This document shows, piece by piece, positions 56,353-64,000 of a DNA stretch of 64,000 bases. The notes below the pieces were generated by a model. The model saw only the letters and a list, made by a program, of their open reading frames with translations, made no database searches and was not told the DNA's origin. A program made the position numbers and the translations under genes. The DNA comes from Terana coerulea. Lineage: Eukaryota > Basidiomycota > Agaricomycetes > Polyporales > Phanerochaetaceae. Location: the NCBI GenBank assembly GCA_024811115.1, contig JAKOGH010001191.1, forward strand, positions 124,001 through 188,000, read 5' to 3'. Positions within the stretch are counted from its first letter, which is position 1. Each line of letters opens with the position of its first letter.

Positions 56353-57693
56353 TGCACCGGCAGTGAAGGACGGTGAAGTGAGTTGGTTCCACATTGTCGC
56401 TCTGCTTTTATACTTCATCGTGCTTGCGGACATAAACGGGATCCTGAACATAAGAAAGACCGAACGTCGAGGCCCAGAAAATCGTGGCGGGACAAACCTC
56501 GCGGAGCTGGGTCATCGTGGGCGTCCACCAAGCCCGAAGGCGGTCGGTCCAGCGCCCGACGCGGTGGGAGTCGCTCGAAAAGGCAGCTTTGACATGACGT
56601 AAGCAGATTCTGGACAGCGAATACCTCCGCGAAGCGCCGTCGGACCCGCTCGGACTGCTTCGGAATTGAGTCTAGCAGCGACGACGACGAGCTGGAAGGA
56701 TCAATGCGAGATGCTGTCAAGACGTAAGAATAGGAGAGAAGACGCGAATGACGAAACAACCTGCGAGAGGCGCAGTGGCGCGAGGGTGTTGGTCAATTAA
56801 GTTTTCCCGAAGACATACGGAGCTATTTCTGGGTACACGTTCGTCAGTCTTTTGCAGAATGTCTTACTTCAACGCGTACACAGAAAACATACGGTGGTAT
56901 GCGCAAAGCTGCTGTGCTTGTTTATGCACCCGAGGGACTCAGAAGCGCTTGATCCTCAGAAACACCTGAACGACTTTCCCAAGTACTAGTTGCTGCTAAA
57001 CATGACTTCTCACACGAAATCCTGCGAATTTGTTAGTGATAGTCAATCACACAAATTGGAGAATACACGCACTGCCCAGATGTCCCTGTGAGGACTTCCT
57101 CTCCGCATGAGGCTTGACGCTCATCAACCCTGTTTGACCCATAGGCTCGCGCAAAGGCCCCAGTGCGCAATAGCAAGCGTGCAGATTACCTAAAGTGCAT
57201 CAGTACGCGGTCGTTTCATGGGTACATCCACGGAGTCCCTGGTCTAGGCAGAGCAGGGAGTCAATGGAGGTGCCCAGGTCACGAGTGATCCGAGTCTGCA
57301 AAGCTGTCATGCAGCCCGGAGATATAGCTAGCTTGCGCGCCTTAGGCGAAGAGCCGAGGATGCAGAAACTAGAGACCTCCGCGCTGCGAGCGCAGGGCAT
57401 CCCGATGAACGTCCCCAAAGTCTGTTATATAGCAACCTCAGTACCGGGGCAAAAATAGGCACAGCGAGCATATCTTCTCTCTTACCTCCATATCACAGCC
57501 AGAGGGCAGAGCCGCAGGCGCATCTGACGAGCTCTTACGAGAGACAAGCTCGCCTCGAGGTCGACTTCCCTGCTCCCTACATCTCCCTCCATGAACCTCC
57601 GAGCCAGCGAACGTAGTACTGTTCCATATTTGGACGCGGATGCATCGCTCGGAGAACGCCGCATCCATTTCGGGAAGGCACCTTGCGCCCGAA

Positions 57694-58566
57694 ATGCCCC
57701 GACGCCAAGCGCTACGCATCCCGACCCAGCGCTACGTCCGTGTCCTCAAGGACGTCTCGGACGAAGAGCTCATGCGTCGCATCCTGGAGGCCGAACGGTG
57801 AAAATTTCTGCTGGAGATTGCCTGAGATGCATGGAATGTTGCATAGGCTTTCGTCAGCAGCGCTTCCTCGAAGGTCATTCGGGACTCACCGAGGGAGCGA
57901 AAGTAGAAGGCGTGCGCGGGTCTGTATGGATAATTTGGACGCATTAACAAACCCTGCGATGACAATGCATGCGAGAGGCGAGGCATGACCATGCCGCCGA
58001 GTGTTCTCGCTTGTGAAACGACGGCGCCGTCAGGGAGAATGTTGAAGCCACCTTCTCATGTCCTGACACCGACCGCATCCCCGAACCTGTTGTTGTCATC
58101 TCAGTCCGAGCACCGATAGACTCAACGAGTAGCGTACCACGGAATAGTGGTTATACACGAAACCGATCACTCGCGTTCCAGGAGGACAGGAAATGGAGCG
58201 TGCCACTGATCCTGGATGTTCCACATTCGCCCGGTGTTGTACCTGGCCACATGCCTCAGTGCTCGATCCCAAGTATGCACTCTGGAGTGGACTTGGAGCT
58301 ATTGAATCTGCAGAAAACGTACTATTTTTGAGGTACTATTCGCTTGCCTATAACGGAGCTTACCCGTCCATGAAGTCTAAATCAAGCCTTATTAGAGCAT
58401 TTGGGAAGTTGCCGTGCGGTGGCGGGAGATAGGGGTGACCCTGAGGATGAACGAGGCCGCCACTACAAGCTCCGCCGTGCGACCGAGACGATGCGGGCCC
58501 ATCTTTGGGAGGAATCGAAAGTTCAGCATCCTGGATTTGGACTGCAAAACGACGACCTGTGCAGGT
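57694..58566 (+). other. Possible degraded or unrecognised gene (two exon-like segments)
   Basis: Segment one, 57694-57801, reads MPRRQALRIPTQRYVRVLKD and SDEELMRRILEAER before a stop or a GTGAAA donor. Segment two, about 58435-58566, reads ERGRHYKLRRATETMRAHLW and ESKVQHPGFGLQNDDLCR with a clean GTAATTTACAG edge. Both have protein-like composition, but no known domain and no continuous link. They may be unrelated. Confidence 0.25.
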
Positions 58567-60063
58567 AATTTACAGGGCAGCGCATGACGAAGCTGACTGT
58601 GGCTCGATGGGTGGCGTACAGCATTCTGGGCCGTTTACAGGCGTTCTACGGCGAAGCCGTCTTAGCTGCTGCGAGTACTGAGCTCCGAGTGAGTTTCTAC
58701 GCTCGATGTACGTCCGAACTCACGCACCACGGCGACTCCAGTCGCTTGCACTGTATGCAGGCTGTTTGCATTACCTAAGGATCCAATACGAGACCATATG
58801 ATGCGAGGGATCAGGCCTACAATACCAGTCAGATGAACCGGTCTAAATGACAGCATGTAAATCTGAAGACTTACTCATGTACCTTACTATCTGTATCCAT
58901 GACAGTCAATGCCGCGGAGGAAAGCATCCAATCACCACCATGTACTCGGACGGCAAACCTAACAAAGACTACCGGGATACAGAGCTTGACGGAGGCTTGG
59001 TTCTTGCTGCTCGGAGAACCCTTCTCATCAGGCTAGTGGCCACCGGTGTGTGCTTGGCTCCGTATAGAACGAACGGACATTTCGTGCACGAAAATCGGTG
59101 CCATAAAAGTTCCCACAGCGCGACCCTATCGTGCAAGTCAGTACATAAATTGCGATATGATCCCGGAACTTACTTACACCTAGAAAATTCATGGTTGGGT
59201 GATGCTCCCTGGCGATCGATGCCCGGTAGCTTAAGACACAGTGAGTACAGTATTCCCGAGGTCCACTGAGATGTCCATGGGTGTTATGCACAGCTTATGT
59301 CGAGGAACGCTTGACGATCTCCGGGAGGGTTGCATTTTCCATCGATCTCCGCAGAAATCGCTAAGTGCGTTGTCACCGTTGCCAACTAGTGTCCTCGATG
59401 CGAGCCTAGACGGCATAACACGCGGGGCGGCGTGCCAAGACGGAACTTACATCCGTAGCGAGGCCAGCAGGTCGTCGCGGGCCGCCGGAGGATGGGAGAC
59501 ATCACCGAGAGCATTATTACTCTGGAGACGGCACACTCTCCAAGAACAATTGGCCAGCGTCAGACATCGATGCGAGAGCAAACGTGCTGTGCCCCGCACC
59601 GTTGCTACGGCATCCCGGGCTGCGCATAGCGTAGGGGCTAATGACGCCACTGGCGGAAACCGCGCCGCTGCGTGGACCGATGAATTGAGCAACATATCGC
59701 ACCGGCTGATGGCATGCAAGGGGTCCTTACGTTTAGTCCGTTTTCTGTGCCAAGTACGTCGTATGGCAACCATCCCAGGAACGACGCCGCTCGGAGACTG
59801 GGATGAGGTTTGTAGAACCGAAAGTGTGCAGGCGCCTATTACGGAAGCTCAGTCGCCCTCCGTCCGGACTCCGTGCATGGGTGCGCTCGACGATCGTGTT
59901 GCGTTAGTCCGAGCCAAAGAGCTGGATGGTCCTGACAGATACGTGTAATCTGTGGCTCGTTGCCGTGAACAAATTTGACGGCCGGGATCCAAACCTAAGC
60001 GGGAAGTAACGCAGACTAACTATTTCGAGATGTCAGGGCGTCAGTACATGCTCTGACGCATGA

Positions 60064-60291
60064 ATGTGGGACATTCACCTGCGCATTACATGTGAAAACG
60101 ATCCGGTGCAACCACCGGTCGCAGAATCTGTGGCGTATACGTCGACTGGCGGCCGGATGCCGGACAAAAACGCCGTGATCTCCTACTGGACATATACGAT
60201 CCAGAACGGCGTATACGGCACTGTTCGCTTGGGCGCCATCGGATGGGAGGGAGAATGCGCTGAACTGGCGTTCCGTGTAAGTGGTGCGTAA
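60064..60291 (+). other. Small open frame, unknown
   Basis: 75 codons, with RMPDKNAVISYWTYTIQNGV and GTVRLGAIGWEGECAELAFR. The alternating hydrophobic pattern looks like a beta-rich protein piece. No family recognised; no neighbouring exons found. Confidence 0.25.
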
Positions 60292-63179
60292 ACATTGACG
60301 AGAGTGTCGGCTGGCGCCGCACGCCGGACGGCCTTCCCAGATGCGCGCGACATCCCGCTGATGACCGCCAGTCAATGTGCCTGCTCGTGCACCGATATTG
60401 GTCGGCGATGCTGCATAGCACGCCTTGAAGAGTATCTTCCCTATCTGCAGCTTAGGGAGCCTGGGCACTTCGGCATACCGATTCGCAGCGCGGTGTTCTG
60501 AGAGTTACATCTTGTGGAGGCGAAGTAACCAGTTTCAGTGCGACTTTCGTGTATACGCGCAGCACGCCTGCCAAGACTCACAGCCTTGATCTTCTGAGCC
60601 CATAGAATCGCCCAAGCAGGGCCATAGGCGCCAACCTGATACTCAAGGAACCTGGCAAGTCACCAAAGCTCAGTGATAAGAGACTAAATAATTCCCTAGT
60701 GAATTGCTATACCTAATAAACTTGTAGCCATTGCTTGCAATATATCGAAGTAGAAAGACAGGATGCTTGAATTAGAAGATGCGGTGAGAAAACGTCGACA
60801 TTGAAGGTACAAAGCAGAAACAACTCACTCCGCCCATAACCGCTTTGTCACCGCGAGGGCGCTCCAACCTATCGTGGCAGAGTCACTATGATCCTCTTTG
60901 AATTGGAGCGAAGGCTTGCATTCACCGAACTTACGTGATTCGTGACGCTGTAGTGTCAAGTACCACATAGATTGATTGAACGTAAAGCGACATACAGGGG
61001 GATTTCATCACTGCGATCTCCAGCAAAAGCAAATGCGGGACCAACCTGCGAGCACGCAAAACGTAACACGCATTCGTACGAGCAGCGAGCCGAAAGGCAG
61101 CGGACGTTTCTTGGAGGGGGTGATTGTGGCTGGATACTCCATGGTCAATGTGCTCAGATAGCACGGGCAGAGTTCTGTGACAACATTCGCATCAACAACG
61201 CATTCATGGCGCGCGCGACAAACCTTTCCATGGGAAGCCAAACTGCGGCAAGCGTGAGAGTGCATCGCCAACGGGAGCTGCAGATATACCATTAATAGAA
61301 AGACGGTGGCAAAAGAGATGGAAGCCTGCCTTGAGACGCGGCGTGACCTGCCGGAGAGGCGAATACAGGGGATAGAAGTAAGACCACTTCTTCAGACAGT
61401 CTCTCCGAGTGGCGTTTCAGGGTGCGAATCCGCTGAGCCTCGCGGCGGCCCACACTACCCATGGTGTGAGTGATTCTCAGCAACGGTCAGGGTGACTTGC
61501 CCGCAGTATTCCGCCCGCCACCTGAACTGGCATGGCGTCCGCCTATGTGCAGAAGGTAGATCACGCACAATTCATACGAATTTCATTGCGGGCGTGTGCC
61601 TGTAATAAGCACAAGCACATCAGCTTCTGCCGTGGGCGGGCAATACGGGCAATTCAAAGGAAAAGTGTCTCACAAAAGCATAGACACTGCGGCCGCCCAA
61701 ACCCTTCGCGCGTATCTGTTCGCCGCTGGAGTGTCCGCGCCTGCAAAACACGTTCGAAACCTATCCTCCGGAATCACGCCACAAAGGCGCTATCTTGCCC
61801 TGGATCTTCTCGCCAGAAGCCTGCGCGACCGGGCTGCGTCAATTGTAATGAAATACCCAGCCTACCGGAGAACATACCTCCTTCTAGCTAAAGCGTCTGG
61901 CGAATTCCGAAGCTTGTCTGAGTTTCGACTTCTTGATAGATGTCTGGGCTTCAAGAAGTCAGCATGCTCTCATCCACGTGTGGCACGTATGTTCGAGATT
62001 CGGTCACTGCATAAGCACGGTGTACGTAACTGACGTTTTTGCAAAACCATGTTTCCGTGAGACGATGTCTCCCCGGCTTCATAGATCAAGATCGCGGACA
62101 AGGTTGAGAGTCTCAACGAGGCTCTAAATGCGAAGTCGTTACGAGATTGTAGGGCATCCATAATTCTGGAATTTCTGAGACGCTTGGATGGTAAAGCGAT
62201 AGCAAGGCTTCCAAAAAAGCAAGGTAAATGCAGACGATTCTAAGGGAACGATTCCTCCACAGAATCGTCATCAGAATCGCCTTAGGAGCGGCTTTAGAGC
62301 CGCTTCTGAGGCGGTTATGGGCAGTGAATTACTCTCCGAGTTGACTGTATGACTCCCTCGATGCTCACCTTGGTTCGGCTACTCTTACGTCTCCTAATAA
62401 GTGCACGCGGCGGTCGTGCAGGAAGGCCGAGCCGGTGTCTAGCATGACGACCGGAGGTTTTAAAGCGCATATATGCTGCTTTTATGCATGCTGATATCTA
62501 TATGAGCATATGTCAGTTGCCTGAAGTGCTTGAATACGTGATGCACTCACAAACATTACGCCCTTTGCTTTATTCAAGTCCACATGCATGATTGTTGGCG
62601 GTGGCGTCAGTTATGGGGTAGAAAAGTATTATCATCGCGTAAAAATGAGGTGTTTCAGCAAATGGAATGCTGCATTTTGTGGTAATACGCTGCCTTTTCA
62701 CGTTCGTGCTCAGCCGGTGCAGCGTTGCGACATGGAAGTCGAGGAGCAAGGTGCAAAAGCGCCGACTTCTGCCCAGCCCGACATTGATTGCAGGCGCTCG
62801 CGTGGCGAGCACGTGTTTGCCGACGTTGTGGCGCTTCGGCCTAGACCGTCTCCTGCTCCGACCACCATCTCTGCCCAGGCGCAAGTGCTAACTGCTACTC
62901 CCGCTCTATCCTCGCCTCTCCTTCGCTGCAAGCACATACCCTCACAGCAGTAAAGTGCTATCGCCTCGAAATGATCCTCATACGACGCTTTCACGACGCG
63001 CTGCGCTGCATGTATGCAGCGTTGCGTATGTAGATTGCGGGCGAAACGACGTGCTAACGACGACGGAAAACTATTACTGGTATCCACCCTGTCCTACAAA
63101 ATGCATCTCCGGTGGCTTTGTGCCCTCAGCAACCTCCAGCTTGGCACCTTTACTAGTCGTCGTCGACAGAACACACGCC

Positions 63180-64000
63180 ATGAACGGAACGGCCCCGGAA
63201 AAGACTGTCGCTCAGCATGAGCAGCCTCGCAAGATCTCGAACGCGCGAAGGATAACACTGTTCATCGTATTCTGCATGGCGATGTTCCTCGACTCTTTCA
63301 ACCTATCTGCACTATATGCCGCAACCCCTGTACTACAACAGCACTTCGGGCTGACAGAGAGCGAGACGAGTTGGGTTATCAGCGCGTTCCAGCTCACTTA
63401 CGCGTCTTTTCTGCTTGTCGTGAGTCGCACCAGCTTTAAACCTACGATATTACTGACCTACGCTGCAGAGTGGAAGAATAAGCGACGTTTACCACCCAAG
63501 TACGCCAAATCTTTATACACACTTGAAACACATTCCTTAACCACTTCTCATTCCAGAGCCAGCATTTGTCACGGGCGTGTTCTGTCTCGGCATATTCTCA
63601 CTGGGCGCCGGCTTCGTGAAAGACAAGATCGGTCTCATCGTTATCCGGGCCTTCTGCGGCGTCTGTACGTTTCGCGTGTTTCCGTTGAAAAACTGCGTCT
63701 CAGCGTGCTGACGGCGTGGCGCTTAGGTGCTGCGCTCACTATCCCGTCGGCCCTCGCGCTCATCGTGCGCTTCTTCCCCGAGCCTAAAGAGCAAGCGCGC
63801 GCGATTGGCATATTCGGCGGTGTGGGTGGCGTCGCCAACGGTAGGCCTTACCATTCATTGAGCGTGTTTCACGAGTGATTCATATGCTGCTACGGCGTCT
63901 TTACAGTGCTTGGCGCGATCATCAGCGCGCTCTTCGTGCAGTTTACGACGTACCATTGGGTGTTCTACTTTGTCACCATCATCGCGATTCCGTCGGCCAT
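63180..64000 (+). CDS. MFS transporter, DHA2-like, 5' part only
   Basis: ATG 63180 (MNGTAPEKTVAQHEQPRKIS). First helix RRITLFIVFCMAMFLDSFNL, then ALYAATPVLQQHFGLTESET and SWVISAFQLTYASFLLV, the typical opening of fungal DHA2 (14-helix) drug porters. After an intron near 63419-63470 come further pieces: PAFVTGVFCLGIFSLGAGFV, KDKIGLIVIRAFCG, GAALTIPSALALIVRFFPEP, KEQARAIGIFGGVGGVAN, VLGAIISALFVQFTTYHWVF and IIAIPSA to the window edge. About six of the helices are inside the window. Some junctions (63560-63720) are not yet placed. Likely an exporter of toxic compounds or secondary metabolites. Confidence 0.78.

Larger units (their letters stand above)
56353..63179. other. Gene-poor region with orphan exon-like pieces
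   Basis: Almost 7 kb without a recognisable gene. Most open frames look like chance ones. Better pieces: MPRRQALRIPTQRYVRVLKD with SDEELMRRILEAE at 57694-57801; about 58435-58566, DRGDPEDERGRHYKLRRATE with a GTAATT donor; and 60064-60291. At about 62240-62330 there is a cluster of small inverted repeats (AGAATCG, GCGGCTTTAGAGCCGC). It could be old intergenic or degraded repeat DNA. Confidence 0.45.

Noticed and set aside
59241..59948. A 235-codon plus-strand open frame
   Set aside because: Ser/Arg/Ala-rich without hydrophobic pattern, domain or homology; no second exon. Probably chance in moderately GC-rich DNA.
1..64000. CRISPR arrays, rRNA genes, bacterial operons
   Set aside because: No regularly spaced repeats, no 5S or other rRNA sequence, and genes are intron-rich; the window is fungal nuclear DNA.

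Overview
The window is nuclear DNA of a filamentous basidiomycete, most likely an Agaricomycete. Reasons: protein genes are cut by many short GT-AG introns of about 50-65 nt. They encode typical fungal proteins: a SIRT5-type sirtuin, a fungal bestrophin, an importin beta-3, a phytase-type histidine acid phosphatase, a PL14-like lyase and MFS porters. There is a large family of F-box/leucine-rich genes, and the tRNA genes have introns. There are no bacterial operons and no CRISPR array.

Layout. 0-5.6 kb: an unrecognised plus-strand gene, an orphan multi-pass membrane protein (minus) and a YAR1-type ankyrin protein. 6-16.3 kb: an F-box gene array (copies 1-4). Copies 1 and 2 are broken. The array is invaded by at least three or four small inverted-repeat transposons, three of them with exact 8-bp target duplications; one sits in the coding region of copy 1. 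Copies 3 and 4 are a tandem duplicate that includes its promoter. 16.5-27.4 kb: bestrophin (minus) and sirtuin (plus), divergent from a shared promoter, then a RhoGAP-like gene flanked by two facing paralogues of a second F-box family. 28-38.3 kb: importin beta-3, an F-box gene, a secreted histidine acid phosphatase and another F-box gene. 38.6-56.3 kb: a sugar porter, a PL14-like lyase, a secreted metallophosphatase, a flavin-reductase-like protein, RPAC1 (shared RNA polymerase I/III subunit) and a DHA1 drug porter, with three intron-bearing tRNA-Ala(AGC) genes in between. 56.3-63.1 kb: gene-poor, with a few orphan exon-like pieces. 63.2 kb to the end: an MFS gene that runs off the edge.

The genes do not form one pathway. 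Secreted phosphatases, a sugar porter, a polysaccharide lyase and drug porters fit a saprotrophic or wood-decay life, but this is an inference. Two themes stand out. The first is F-box duplication and decay driven or marked by small DNA transposons. The second is a scatter of single-base frame breaks in otherwise conserved genes, including the essential RPAC1, which suggests base-level assembly errors and means that 'pseudogene' calls here need care. Exon borders are given only where I could read them; other gene limits are outer bounds.
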